Source: Norana najaformis (taxonomy: Eukaryota; Annelida; Clitellata; Crassiclitellata; Hormogastridae). From it: a stretch of DNA of 64,000 nt. This document shows positions 22,876 through 33,900 of this stretch, one piece after another. Made by a program: the position numbers and the translations under genes. The stretch spans positions 16,539,165 to 16,603,164 of the forward strand of contig OZ029927.1 in assembly GCA_964023275.1 (NCBI GenBank), written 5' to 3'. The number at the start of each line of letters is the position of its first letter. Positions within the stretch are counted from its first letter, which is position 1. Under the pieces are notes generated by a model, which worked only from the letters and a program-made list of their open reading frames with translations, did no database searches and was not told the origin of the DNA.

Positions 22876-23118
22876 AATATAAATGATACAAAATAGAATA
22901 AATAAATATAAATAAAGGTAACTGGAAAAGACGAATTTCTGCTTGTGTCTGAACTGAAATAAGAGAAAGACAAGGGCCAAGTATATCCAGAGCTTTTTAC
23001 CAGGAAGACGTGTATAATCATCAGTAGAAAACAGGTCTATTATTCCAGCACTAAATATAAAAAGAGACCATTAATGTTTGTTAATGTTCATTTTGAAATC
23101 ATTATGTCCATCACGTAC

Positions 23119-23216
23119 GTCATTGCTTGATAGATTGACTCAACTCCATATCGCATTGCAAACTCGTTGACAATTTCCTGGGCTGGTTCTTCCAGGTAAA
23201 TCTTCCAGGAATCACC
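23119..23216 (-). CDS. unc-13: unc-13 MUN exon ([13 protein letters not shown])
   Basis: Residues 371-402 are [20 protein letters not shown] followed by [12 protein letters not shown], a clear match to Munc13 [32 protein letters not shown]. The acceptor is ctgcagcag and the donor ATGAC|GTACGT. It leaves two bases that form Thr403 with the next exon. The MUN domain is the rod-like catalytic core that helps open syntaxin for SNARE assembly. Confidence 0.94.
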
Positions 23217-23719
23217 CTGCTGCAGTTCAGCAAAACATATTTTGCAAACCCACTGAGCAACTTAATTGATCTGTCAGAAATATCTGTATCTGTGGTATGA
23301 TTTACGGTCGACACCAGCGAGGGGGAAGACCATTAAGCCGGGGCGAAATATAAGAGGGAAAATCTTCACTGGAGATAGGACTCTGAATCAGTGAGGGCAG
23401 TTTTCTCTTAATTCCTTGAATTCATAAATTATAATATCTTCATAGAACCATTACAACTATTTTTGTTTTGTTTTAAACAATTGCTTAAATTTACTGTCCA
23501 TTTGATGCAAATGCCTACAAACCTTTTGTAAACACACTGCACTAAATTATTAACCATATACCCCTGTAAGTACTCATATATCGGTGCATACCAGTACATA
23601 CTTAATGGTGCTTACAAAGCTACCACAACATACTAGGTACTTATGTACTGGCACACACATACATAAGTCAAAGTGTTACATAAACATTAGTATATATTTT
23701 TATACTGGCACAAATTGTA

Positions 23720-24245
23720 TAAACGCATACATACATACATACAGGTATACAAATGCACATATTGATACACACATATGTACAAATATACATACTAGCATAA
23801 ACACACGCAGGCATACAACTATACATACTAACACATCCATCCATACATACAAACATACATATATTATACATAAATACACACAAATATATATACTGACACA
23901 TATACATACATATATACAAATACATACAAATATGCATCCATCCATACATTTATACATACAAACACAGGCATACATATATACATACAAATATACATATTAG
24001 CATATACACACAGGCATACAACTATACAAACTGACATCCATCCATACATACAAGCATACATATATATATACAAATGTACATACCAAAACGTAAATACACA
24101 CTTGTATACAAATATACATACTGACACATATACATACATATATACAAATACATACAAATATGCATCCATCCATACATATGTACATACAAACATAGGCATA
24201 CATGTATACATACCAGTACATGCATACATACAGCACATAAACAAA
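23720..24245. repeat. (ACAT)n/(ACATAC)n microsatellite
   Basis: About 500 bp of imperfect acatac/atacata with interspersed ccatccat. The many minus-strand ORFs here are artefacts. It ends about 65 bp from the donor of the exon 24313-24497. Confidence 0.95.
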
Positions 24246-24312
24246 CATACCGACTCCATGATGTCAGGTAAACGTCCCTTTAATCAGAAAAGAAAGAGGT
24301 CAGGCGACTAAC

Positions 24313-24497
24313 CCCTTTGATATCTGGCAGCTTCACCTGCCCGTGCTCTTGCTGCTGCTCACAAAGGTAGTGGAAGAGATTCTCATGCAGACAGGAGTAC
24401 TGCACATGATATGGCGCCACCTTCTCCTCACCCTTAATCTCAACGCTAATCTGCAGTCGAATGGCACCGGAAACAGCCGACTTATCCGTTCTCTTCT
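24313..24497 (-). CDS. unc-13: unc-13 exon: end of C2B and entry to MUN
   Basis: Residues 310-370 read [20 protein letters not shown], then [20 protein letters not shown] and [20 protein letters not shown]. They match Munc13 across the last C2B strand and the start of the MUN region. The acceptor ctgtttag|AG completes Glu309 and the donor AAAGGG|GTTAGT leaves phase 0. A Gln-rich stretch (EQQQE) replaces the Munc13 counterpart. The donor lies next to a 500-bp ACATAC tract (23720-24245). Confidence 0.93.
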
Positions 24498-24639
24498 CTA
24501 AACAGTAATTAACACCTAATTATAACCGACACACAACAGGTGTACTAGGTATTTCGCTACTGCATTTAGTACAGCTTACGACAACAAGCGACCATTGATT
24601 GATGTCTGGCGCATTATTTCAGTGGCGCTATAGAAGTTC

Positions 24640-24750
24640 CCAACTTAGATTAGATTAGTTTATCTTTAACTTAGATTAGATTAGTTTAGATTTAACTTGG
24701 ATTAGATTAGTTTAGCTTTAACTTAGATTAGATTTAGTTTATCTACAGCG
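24640..24750. repeat. 26-bp tandem repeat (aacttagattagattagttta)
   Basis: Four or so units of aacttagattagattagttta with gcttt/tcttt endings, grown from the GATTAGATTAG tail of a dispersed repeat. Confidence 0.85.
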
Positions 24751-25389
24751 CCATTACTAAGTAACAGCTAAATATAACTTACGTTCAAGGTAAACAAGTT
24801 ACTTTGCTACAGCATTTGGTACAACTTATCTAATCTAATCTAATCTGTAAACCTCTATAGCACTGTGTCGTCATGCGAAAATAATCTGGTGATGACCATT
24901 TCTAAGCAAAACCACATTCACAAAATTGAATCAAAGTTCTTTGGACAGAACTAATCTCAGACACCCAACGACAGGCTACAGAGGATAAGCAATCCGTAAA
25001 AGAAGGGGGACAGATGATAAGCAATCCGGAAAAGCAGGGATTTTGGCACACAGATGGACGATTTCAGGGAACCTGCAAAGTGGACAGAAACAGGTGCTCG
25101 GACCAGGCCTCGGACCAGCAGCCGAGAACGCCTGAACTGGTCTGGGACCCCGGATAGAGGTAGATAAGACAAACGGCTATTAAACTGAAATACAGCCTAC
25201 ATGCTTAGAACAAATGGGTTGTGTTTAATCAGACACATAATCCAGCATATCATGTGATATTATGCTGGTCACCAAGGGTGTAAGTGGCACATTAGTAATG
25301 TGATATTGTATGTATGCAGTGTTGTATGCATGTATGTATGTATTTAAGTATGTATGTATGTATGCATGCATGCATGTGTGTAGGTATGT

Positions 25390-26002
25390 AGGTACAGTGC
25401 GGACGCATTAACGCGAAGTTGTGGGGCGCACCCCTTCGAAACATTGTGTAATAAATCAGTTCGCACGTAAAACGGGGCAATGTTGATTGTATATCTCCTA
25501 TGCTACTACGTCGCCCACATTCCCCTATCCCACGCTGTTCCCTCCATCCAAGCTTCTCCTTACCTCTTCGCACGGCAAGCAAGTCTGCACCCCACTGGCC
25601 GCTAAGCCAGCCAGCCAACCTGTCTGCGGTCTCTCCTAACCGGTAAAAACGGGTTCCAGACAGGCTTCCTTGCCCATCTTTTCTACCCAAAATAGCTCCC
25701 TCCAGCGGTTGAGTCACATTTAATTAGAAGACACCTTCCCGCTTGTACAACTAATGGCAAGTACGGGAATGAATGGAATTTTACAGCTGCCATGGTACGT
25801 CTTACAGACCATATTCCAGTGATTTAATTAGCCTTATTCCCCGTAGTAAACCGGTGAGCCCTTATATTTAGAGCTACAATGCAGTTATTGTGCAACGCGT
25901 TAACTGACACCGCGTGTTAAGTTAATAGCTTTGGGGGACATACGACCATTTCGCGTTATGCGGGATCACGGGTAAACCGGGAGCGAGTTAACGCAGGCAT
26001 GT
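25390..26002. mobile_element. Possible non-autonomous DNA transposon (MITE-like)
   Basis: A distinct segment with CpG-rich ends: cagtgcggacgcattaacgc at the left and ggtaaaccgggagcgagtta then acgcag at the right. The inverted end contains gcataacgcgaaa, which mirrors the left gcattaacgcgaa with one gap. A flanking TA is present at the left. No transposase ORF was seen. The style resembles pogo/Tigger-type ends, but this is inference. (GTAT)n precedes it at 25305-25390. Confidence 0.35.
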
Positions 26003-26464
26003 GTACATATATAGATGTCTAAGTAGCACTTTTTTGGAATCTGTCAAACGCAATAATAACAAGATATAAAGTTGCGTTCAGTATCAGTTCCGATCCTGAA
26101 ACCTGCAGCGTGACCAAGAATTTTAACTTTTTTAATGATGATGATGATTATAACAATAAGGAACAATACGTGAAAGATGATGATTATGATGAAAACAGCG
26201 AACAAACTTAAACTTAAGCACAAGTTCAAGATAAAATAAAAACACCAGAATTACAAATTTATCACAAATTTCCAAACACCGAGATAATCAAGAACAAAAC
26301 GAAACTAAAAATCATCTAAAGCTGAAAAATAATTAACATTTCCGGCTATTTAACCAGCATTTGCAAATTAGTCTTTAGTGTTATTCAAAACTTTTCATAA
26401 TCTCCAAATAATCTCACTCAAAGCAAAACCTCAAACTGTTTTCGGCATACGAAAATCAGTTCGC

Positions 26465-26815
26465 ATCCCGGTCGTGGCTTATTTCAGAGATTTGAATCTC
26501 GGGCTAGTACGGTCAGTACATAAGAACCTTAAATGGCGTGGCGCCCATTTAAACGGGTAACGGCAGTAAAGGGTCTCACCCGATTACTTCACTGAAAAAT
26601 GAGCAGGTCCAGGGCATACTGTTGCTACAGAAAATGTGTACATTTACATTTAGCATGGTCCGTACACGGGGACCTTAAATGGCGTGGCACCCATTCAAAC
26701 GGAATCTTTCAATGCAATCTCACCCGATTACTTCACTGAGAAATGAGCACGGACGAGGCCACACGGGCGCTATAGAAAAACGGGTACATATACATTTACA
26801 TTTACCATTCGGTTA
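26465..26815 (+). repeat. Two head-to-tail family B copies
   Basis: The core 'cttaaatggcgtggc(g/a)cccatt', then 'tctcacccgattacttcact' and 'aaaatgagca', occurs at 26525 and again at 26670. It lies just 5' to the end of the canonical C2B exon intron. Confidence 0.85.
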
Positions 26816-26922
26816 CCGAGCCACACCACTAGACTTTAGCGATGCATATAGCTCGACAGTTGCATCACGTCTGTTAAGAGCCTCTCAGAAGGGGCATAAA
26901 GGAGGCATTTAGTTCTACTGAC

Positions 26923-27050
26923 CAAGGTTATACCAAACATCCATTTCGCTGCTGAGCGTACGGACTTCAATGATTGTCTGCCCGAGAAAATCGTCAGACT
27001 CGCGGGTGAACTTAGAACGCAGCCTGGCCTTCAAGTCGTCGTCTTCGTCC
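26923..27050 (-). CDS. unc-13: unc-13 canonical C2B loop-3 exon (version b)
   Basis: This 128-base exon has acceptor gatctttcag and donor CCTTG|GTCAGT. Residues 267-308 are [20 protein letters not shown], then [13 protein letters not shown] and MDVWYNL, very close to Munc13-1 ([24 protein letters not shown]). Loop 3 supplies aspartates 267, 269 and 286, plus an amphipathic basic helix (K273, R275, R277, K279, R282). In the Munc13-1 C2B structure the equivalent helix faces membrane phosphoinositides. This version is the vertebrate-like form of the pair with 27811-27935. Confidence 0.95.
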
Positions 27051-27810
27051 CTGAAAGATCGTTTATTCACGCCAGAATTCACAGACATACTTCTTCCCCT
27101 CTTCCCCAGTATTTCCTGTCTATTTACTACCACAGGGGGAACAAGCAGGGCCATTTGGCCCGCGCCTCATATATATCTGTAAGGGGTCTCATTTTTACGT
27201 ACTGGTTTTTGTCTATTTTAAAATATGAAAGAAATGTTCTTATTTGAACCAAAGATTTCCTATTTATTATTTTGGTAACTAGCAACAGATATTTAGATTC
27301 TTGTAATTTATTTTATTATTAATTATTAATATTTATTTCTCCTTTTTTGTATTATAAATCACGAGTGCAATTTAGCAGGCTTAAGACATGCATGCTTCGA
27401 GATTGGGGCTTCATATTTACAGTGGCCCGGGCCTCTCTAAATCTCTGAAGGGCCATGCTTACCACCAGTACTTTGACAAGACTTTCAAAAGAAATGATGA
27501 GCCATGCATTCAAGCCAAATACCAACGTAAAACTTAAACCATCACCTTAAGAATAATGAGATGAAACTGTCCCCTTTCAGTGCAATTAAATACATAAAAT
27601 TCAAAAACAAAACTTCAGAAAATAAACGCAAATGACCCTCAGCAAAATGCGAACTTCAATTATCTCGCAAAGAACATCATTTTATTTCAAGCATTCAAAG
27701 AAAATCATTCAAGTATACCGTTAACCTACACCAAAATCTATAGAATGAGCCGCCACCCTTCAGGCTAAGCAGCAAGCGTTGCACCCCTCCAATTTGCCCC
27801 ACCCACGCAC

Positions 27811-27935
27811 CTAGGTTATACCAGAGGTCAGAAGTGCCACTGAGCATGCGCACATCGATTATTTTCTGCCCAAGGAAATCGTGCGATTCATTACTGAGCA
27901 TCATTTTTAGCTTAAAGGAACTGGCATCTTCATCC
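27811..27935 (-). CDS. unc-13: unc-13 alternative C2B loop-3 exon (version a)
   Basis: This 125-base exon has acceptor tgattgtag and donor CCTAG|GTGCGT. It encodes [20 protein letters not shown], then [12 protein letters not shown] and DLWYNL. It aligns end to end with the exon at 26923-27050, with about half the residues identical, and has the same entry and exit phase and no stop. The Ca2+-site aspartates (DED and the Asp before FLG) are kept. The loop-3 insert that is strongly basic in the other version has only two lysines here. Using both exons, or neither, shifts the frame, so the pair should be spliced mutually exclusively. A decaying duplicate is less likely given the conserved core. 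Confidence 0.82.
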
Positions 27936-28469
27936 CTACAATCACAACGCAAGCACCCGAAGATTAAGTTCCCCTAAGAAAAACATCATTGTACGGTAAT
28001 CTCCTCCATCAAAATCACTGAAGAATTCCAGTTATCACCCCTAGGGGACAGGTAAAATACCGGATACAAGTTCACTGTCGGATATGTCATTGTAATGTGA
28101 AGGTTTTACTGTATCTTTAATCTCCACCAAAAACCGAAGATTAACTTTCCCCCGAGAAAACACCACTGTATGGTTTTCTGTGTAAAGCATCATAGGAATA
28201 TGGTGCAGCTTTAGAAAATCGCCATTATTACACCATTACATTACTTTATGGTCAAATCCTTGTATCATAAAATAGAGGTGTAAATGGTAGAGAATTTAGC
28301 AAGACTTTACAATACATAATTCGACAATGTACGCTACTCTTAACACAAGGATTCCTGCTAATGCCACTTGGGTTAACAGTAATGTAAAAGTGTATCGTCA
28401 TATGATGTAATGTATTAACTGTATCTATATTTGTAATAAGACGAAAACTGGGTTTACGCGGACATATAT

Positions 28470-28695
28470 GTTGAGTGAACAGTAGCAGAAAATTAAAGGG
28501 TGTGATGATGGGAACTATGAATGGAAATGAGCAACGAGGAAGAGCTAATAGACAGTGGATGGATGATATCAAAGATGGGTACCAGAAGGATTTGCACAGA
28601 TTGAACACTGTGGCACAGGACTGCAGAGTATGGAGACAGATGATAAAATGTGCATTGGATATCTACAGGTTTTATACCCATGGATCTCGAAGATG
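28470..28695 (+). mobile_element. LINE reverse-transcriptase C-terminal fragment
   Basis: An open stretch reads RGRANRQWMDDIKDGYQKDL then HRLNTVAQDCRVWRQMI. This pattern (RGR..RQWMDD...L..AQDR..WR) is typical of the extreme C-terminus of non-LTR retrotransposon reverse-transcriptase proteins. The rest of the element is missing, so it is a 5'-truncated relic in the intron between 29336 and 27935. Confidence 0.65.
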
Positions 28696-29019
28696 ATGAT
28701 CATATTCTCCATCAAAAAACAACCCTAGAACTCCTATTCATTCCACTCGAGGAGAGAGTATCATACACTGTCGGATGATGCATCGTAAAGTTTTGCTAAA
28801 TTCTCCACCATTTACTCCTCCATTTTATGATACAAGGCCTTGACTGTAAAGTAAAGTTAAGGTGTAATAATGGCGATTTTCTAAAGCTACATTGTATTAC
28901 TATGACGCTTTACATAGTCTTACTAAGCTGACAGCAAGCAGTTTCTGATTTTCACTCCAAAGGCAGAAAATATCTAGGAAATAAATGTACATTATAAATG
29001 TACATGATATGGGACAGCA

Positions 29020-29200
29020 TAGATCAGGACAGGACAGGACAAGACGACAAGAACAGGACAAGACCAGAAAAGGACAAGACCAGAAAAGGACAAGACCAGA
29101 AAAGGACAAGACCAGAAAAGGACAAGACCGGAAAGGGACAAGGCCAGAAAAGGACAAGAACAGAAAAGAACAGGATAGATCAGTTCAGGCAAGGACAGGA
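29020..29200. repeat. 16-bp minisatellite (aaaaggacaagaccag)
   Basis: About ten units of aaaaggacaagaccag with point variants. It creates spurious ORFs on both strands. It lies in the same intron as the mutually exclusive exon pair. Confidence 0.9.
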
Positions 29201-29335
29201 CAAGACAGTTGCAGCCATAAGATTTGTGTGTGAAAATACATCAACAGAAAGACTGAGGAAGACGTGAGTGAAAACTGTCTGACTTGTTAAAAAACGCAAA
29301 TTGCCAAATTAACAGCTCAGTGACATGGCACTTAC

Positions 29336-29377
29336 CAGACTCGCACTTTGATGCGGTCAGAGGAGTTATGACATTCG
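29336..29377 (-). CDS. unc-13: unc-13 42-base exon: C2B beta strand before loop 3
   Basis: This short exon encodes residues 253-265 (ECHNSSDRIKVRV) and the first two bases of Trp266. It matches the Munc13 C2B sequence ECHNSSDRIKVRVW exactly. The acceptor is ttttaatttcag and the donor GTCTG|GTAAGT. Because it leaves two bases, the next exon must start with a base completing Trp. Both candidate downstream exons begin with G and do so. Confidence 0.95.
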
Positions 29378-29728
29378 CTGAAATTAAAACAATACAGTTA
29401 AGAAACACTTGCATGACCTTCTGCGAATTAAGACAGTCAGGTATGTTTATTAAAAGGTAAGACATGGATAAAGCAATTATAGCTTTTATTAGACAGTAGT
29501 CCTAAGAAGCTATGGTCCTTAATTTGAAGAAATATATGAGTGAAGCACTGATATCAGAAATCCATCTAACAGGTTAAATAACTCAGCAGTGGAATCATTA
29601 ATTGTAACTTGACCTGTCAGGAATCAAAGCCCAAAAGCATAGGTGAAAAAAGGCAAACTAAGAAACTCTCAACCAGCAGACCTATTCTACTAATCGTTAA
29701 ATTGTTACTGATAATAAGTTTAACTAAC

Positions 29729-29870
29729 AAAGAAAACTTCTCATTCCAGACTGGATTCAGATCCTGTAGAACCGTTTTTGTCCTTTTCTTAGTCTTCCCG
29801 ACTTGAACGGTTACGTAGGGATCGCTGGTACCAGTCTTGTCTTTCCCAATCAGCCCTTGAGCACATATCA
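29729..29870 (-). CDS. unc-13: unc-13 exon: C2B domain, Ca2+-binding loop 1
   Basis: It encodes residues 206-251, [20 protein letters not shown]... through NPVWNEKFS. Loop 1 has the Ca2+-coordinating aspartates at 215 and 221 (KDKTGTSDP) and keeps the basic Lys between them. In Munc13s the C2B domain binds Ca2+ with PI(4,5)P2 and tunes release probability. The acceptor is attttttcag and the donor TCTTT|GTTAGT. The split Phe252 joins the next exon, giving the conserved FSFECHNSSD. Confidence 0.95.
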
Positions 29871-30080
29871 CTGAAAAAATTTGCAAATTCTCACTAGATT
29901 TCCACACAAAAAACTACGAATCTACAGCTGCAATACCATTCTTGTTCAAAAGCAACCATGTCAAGAACTTAAATGCCTGTGTAATTGTTCTGTGCTGAGG
30001 AGTTTTCTTTCGAGAGGACCCATATAAATGCGCAATCATGAAAACGAATATAAACGAAGCAACAAAATTATAAATCTCAC

Positions 30081-30187
30081 CCGTGATGGCCAACTTTGCA
30101 GACCACTTTGAAGTACCGTCTAGAACAGACTGCTTCACCGCCTTCATATAACCCGAGTGCATCTTCGCATCAACACCAAAGACATTT
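30081..30187 (-). CDS. unc-13: unc-13 exon: start of C2B domain
   Basis: Residues 170-204 include [20 protein letters not shown], an almost identical match to the segment that enters the first C2B beta strand in Munc13. The acceptor is ttttgctcag and the donor ACGG|GTGAGA. The exon carries one leading and one trailing split-codon base, both consistent with its neighbours (Arg169, Val205). The 5' intron holds a long (GT)n tract at 30285-30413. Confidence 0.95.
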
Positions 30188-30274
30188 CTGAGCAAAACAA
30201 CCAGAAGAGACAAATGAACGACATAATCACAACAGCTAAAAATTTATCATCAGCCTGGTTTTCATCTTGAAGTA

Positions 30275-30352
30275 TGTATTTGTGTGTGTGTGCGCACGCG
30301 TGGGTGCGTGCGAGCATGTGTGCGTGAGTGCGAGCGTGTGTGTGTGTGTGTG

Positions 30353-30413
<61 letters not shown>
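30275..30413. repeat. (GT)n microsatellite
   Basis: About 135 bp of gt repeats with a few cg interruptions, roughly 90 bp 5' (in transcript terms) of the exon 30081-30187. Confidence 0.97.
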
Positions 30414-30954
30414 TCACCAGAGACTCCTTATAATATGCTTCATCATAACAAGAATTTCTGAAAAAGGTCAGGAACGTGGCTCCCGAAATTACTTCAGCTA
30501 CAGAAATTGATCTGCTTATAACACGACCTCTTTGCAATGCAGTTCTTGATATAGTGCTACCAAAGACAATGCTATAGCGAGTTTCCATTGTACTGGTATG
30601 CAGTTAGGTAAGCATGTAGGTAAACATATGAATATCTACATATTATTAAATGATATGGCACTCGTTCAGACAATGCTATAATGATTTTCCAGTGTACCGG
30701 CATGCACGGAGGTACGTATGTAGATAAACATATGAACACATTTACACAGCATCTGTTATAAAATTCTCAAAATTGCAGTTCTACATGATTCTAATATTTA
30801 TCTGAACAAAAAGTTAAAAAAGTGTCTACAACATTCTACAGGTCTGAGTTGAATGTCTGCAAGTGTGGTAGTAATGGCTGCTGCAGCTGACTGAAATCGT
30901 GAATCAAGCCTTGCAACTTATTACAGCAGTCATTAAATTAACTTACAGTGTAGT

Positions 30955-31025
30955 CTGACCCCTTGACCTCATTCTCCTTGGCCTTGACCTCTTTCTCCTT
31001 GGCCTTGGTCTCATTCTCCTAGGCC
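30955..31025. repeat. 24-bp tandem repeat (ccttgacctcattctccttgg)
   Basis: Three imperfect units of ttgacctc(a/t)ttctccttgg. Confidence 0.8.
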
Positions 31026-31139
31026 CAGTACCCAATCCTCCTGGGCTACACTGCCACCAAATCTTTTAGCCCCACTTTCTTCTTTTCTTGGATAAGACTC
31101 CACAAAGATAATTCCACCTTTTGTTTTAGGCGCACTTTG

Positions 31140-31410
31140 TAATCATAATCGTAAGCTCGAGATTTCTACAGCACCCAACAAAAGCTAAGTTAAGGGAACC
31201 AGCTTATTCACCAGCGCTTGGTCAAAACAACATCGAAAGGCAGGAAGTGTTCGGTTCCTGGTCAAGATCCCAGAATCAGGCAGACCGAGAGACATCGGCT
31301 ACGGTGGATGGTGTTTGGCATTCGAGTGGAAAGAGAGATAAAGGGAAGAGGAAGAATCAGGATTAGATTTGAGGAAGAGGCATGTTTTCAGTTTTGATGT
31401 GGGTTAAATA
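31140..31410 (+). repeat. Family A repeat
   Basis: Family consensus throughout: aatcgtaagctcgagatttc, tacagcacccaacaaaagct, gttcggttcctggtcaagat. Confidence 0.88.
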
Positions 31411-31464
31411 CGACGAATTTAAACTGACATGGCCATTTTTTTGTACATGACAGTAAGTGCTCAC

Positions 31465-31585
31465 CGGATCATTTCGAAAATCTCCGGTAGGGTGTGCTCC
31501 CTCAGTTCCATTCTGTCCTTCATGGCTGTGATGATGTTATTCGTACGATCATCTGTCCCATTCTTACAGCTCTTCTCGGCAGCAC
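31465..31585 (-). CDS. unc-13: unc-13 exon: C1-C2B linker helix
   Basis: It encodes residues 130-168, [20 protein letters not shown] then [19 protein letters not shown]. This matches the Munc13 helical linker between C1 and C2B (AAEKSSKHG...DRTQNII...KPEIFELI). The acceptor TTAG|GT completes Arg129 and the donor ATCCG|GTGAGC leaves CG for Arg169. Just 5' of the exon is an ATCA tract (31588-31735). The exon lies between two oppositely oriented copies of the same dispersed repeat (31140-31410 and 32130-32360). Confidence 0.93.
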
Positions 31586-31587
31586 CT

Positions 31588-31695
31588 AATCAATCAATCA
31601 ATCAATCAACTAACCAACCAATCAATCAGCTAGTCAATCAAACAATACCTTAGCCAGTCAATCAACCAATCAATCAATCAGTCAACCAACCCACC

Positions 31696-31732
<37 letters not shown>

Positions 31733-31735
31733 GCA
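31588..31735. repeat. (ATCA)n microsatellite next to an exon acceptor
   Basis: caatcaatcaat/aaccaaccaat repeats abut the acceptor of the exon 31465-31585, so the polypyrimidine tract of that acceptor is formed by TGAT repeats. Confidence 0.9.
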
Positions 31736-31929
31736 GTTAATGGTTTGCTGAGAGAAATACAAACTGGTCCACTTATTCTTAGTCGGTTCACGAAATGTCA
31801 ACAACTAAGGCAGTGGCTATGTTCCACAAGATTAACCGCTGCTGTGGTCTTGGCAGCATTCATAACAAATCCAGCTTCCATGGCGTTTATTTCCACCCAA
31901 TTACAGGATATTACAGGTATATCTATGGG

Positions 31930-32100
31930 TGAGTGGGACATGGTAGTCGACTGGTTAGAGTGCTCGGCTGGTAATGTGGAATGTACGGGTTCGAGCCTCC
32001 CCAGAGCCGGTTACTGTGTCCAGAACTTGAGCAGTCCTTCACACACACAAAACTCAAGCACAGTTTCCCAATTCAGTCAGTAACTCATCAGCGGCTAATA
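31930..32100 (+). repeat. tRNA-derived SINE, family D
   Basis: tggtagtcgactggttagag, tgctcggctggtaatgtgga, atgtacgggttcgagcctcc. The B box gggttcgagcctc is clear. The tail is ttgagcagtccttcacacac. Confidence 0.75.
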
Positions 32101-32129
32101 CCGGACTAACAGTTCGTGATCATTTACTC

Positions 32130-32360
32130 AGGTCGACATTTCTGCCCTTCCTCCTCTTATCTCTCTTTCTGCCCCAAACCCCCAAAACCACCCTCTGTAG
32201 CTGCCGCTCTGTCTCTCTGCCTGACTTTTGGATCTTGACCTTGAACCGAACCCTTTTGCCTGTTGATTTTGTCTTGACCGAGCACATGTGAATAAGCTGG
32301 TCCCCATGACGTGTCTTTGGTTGGGTGCTGTAGAAACCTTGCGATTACAATTACGATTCT
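32130..32360 (-). repeat. Family A repeat, inverted copy
   Basis: The reverse complement of family A (ttttggatcttgaccttgaa; ttgaccgagcacatgtgaat). Inverted relative to 31140-31410. Confidence 0.88.
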
Positions 32361-32379
32361 GAACTAGTCAATGCCGGTG

Positions 32380-32625
32380 CCACTGAAGGTTCGGCAAATA
32401 TTCCTTCTCTGTCGCCAGACCCAATGCGCGGAACAGTCTTCCTGACCACGTGAAGCACCATCTCTGAATACATTCAAGTCACGACTCAATCAAGACCGAT
32501 CTTTTTAAAATATCATATGACTGCCATTGCTTTCTGAACTCATATTGCTTTCTGAACTCATGTAAAGCGTTCTTTTTTCGGCCTCGGCCGTTGTGCGGCG
32601 CTATATAAATCGTCTTATTATTATC
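32380..32625 (-). repeat. Dispersed repeat family E
   Basis: The minus copy ends cggcctcggccgttgtgcgg, cgctatataaat. Plus copies are at 38000 and 41510. The body includes a 'gtcttcctgac...accatctctg' segment. Confidence 0.8.
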
Positions 32626-33619
32626 TTTGGTGTGAAGCGTCAAAAGAGCATTGGCCGATCACCTTGATGATGCCGTTTCTATTTAACAGAAAATGCCGAA
32701 AAGAAAGCGATCGAATCTGCAATCTTTGCTCTCTTCAGTGAAGCAAACTGATGAGTGGATGGCTTAGACGGCAGACAGGATTCACACTTTAGCAGCTTCT
32801 AGGCAACTGACGAGCTTGACATGGCTAAAGAATCTATTTCGAGCAACACCTGATCACAGTTTTTAAAGACGGCAGTTTTTTCCTGTTGTTAACTACTTCT
32901 GCACCAACCGCAAGCAACCAGAAAGCTTAAACCCCAAACAATCTTTAAATACACCTCAGCCTAATACATAGGACTTGCTCCTCGAGCTATACAAGCAAAA
33001 ACTCCGCCACTGCCTTTAATCAGGTAGTGCCAGTCCCAAGCCTGGATAAAGGAGGAGGGTGACGTCAACGGCCTTTGATGCCATAAGATGTCGTTAAACT
33101 GAGGAACTACTACACAAGCAAACGTGAAAGCGAGTTGGAACCAAAACAGCATCTTGAAACTGTGAAGTTCCTCAGCAGCTTTTTCCAACAGGTGCTACAC
33201 AAATTTGCTCAATAAAGGTCAATAAATCACATGACATCTGAGAATAACTTAAATAAACCAAGAAAACCAAGTTGCACTTTACACATTCATCAACAAAATA
33301 TATCCTATCAATGGATCAAAAACATCACTACTCCAGAATAAATGTTGTTTTAAAAAGCTGCAACTTAAGCTGAAACTGATTATATTAGAGGAACATCATA
33401 CCAAAAGGACTGCTAATTATGCATGATCTGTACAAAACTCCCACGAAATAATACAACAAACGTGTGTGTGAGAGACTGCCAGTGGATTCCTTTTCCCACT
33501 TCATCAGCATCATTCAACACGGACAAACCTGTTATCCTTTTTACAAATTTAACATCATTCAAGCTACTAATGAATGGCTTTCAAAGGTTCTTCAAAAGTT
33601 AGTAGTAAGTACGTAAAGC

Positions 33620-33900
33620 AAATCTCCCATGTTACATGAGGAATGTAGGGGAGGCGCTCATTTCATTTTCTTAGGCACACAAGCCGGCAATTGACGAATC
33701 CCAAGGTCTCGGACACGAGGCCAGTGTATCGCAGGACTTCCCGTACATTTTCCAGGTTATGTCGGTACCAAATTATACTGCTTGGTGACAGAAGCACGTG
33801 TGCACAAACAACTTGCCCAGGGTCGTTACATAGAGTTGAACCTGCAACCGCATGATCACTATCCAAACGCTCTACCAACAGACCACCGTGTTGCACATGT
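33620..33900 (-). repeat. tRNA-derived SINE, family C
   Basis: Minus strand: gtggtctgttggtagagcgt, ttggatagtgatcatgcggt, tgcaggttcaactctatgta. Same tail as the other family C copies. Confidence 0.8.

Noticed and set aside
24640..24760. Interstitial telomeric repeat (TTAGATTAG)
   Set aside because: The repeat is TTAGATTAGATTAG without TTAGGG units, and comes from the tail of a dispersed element.
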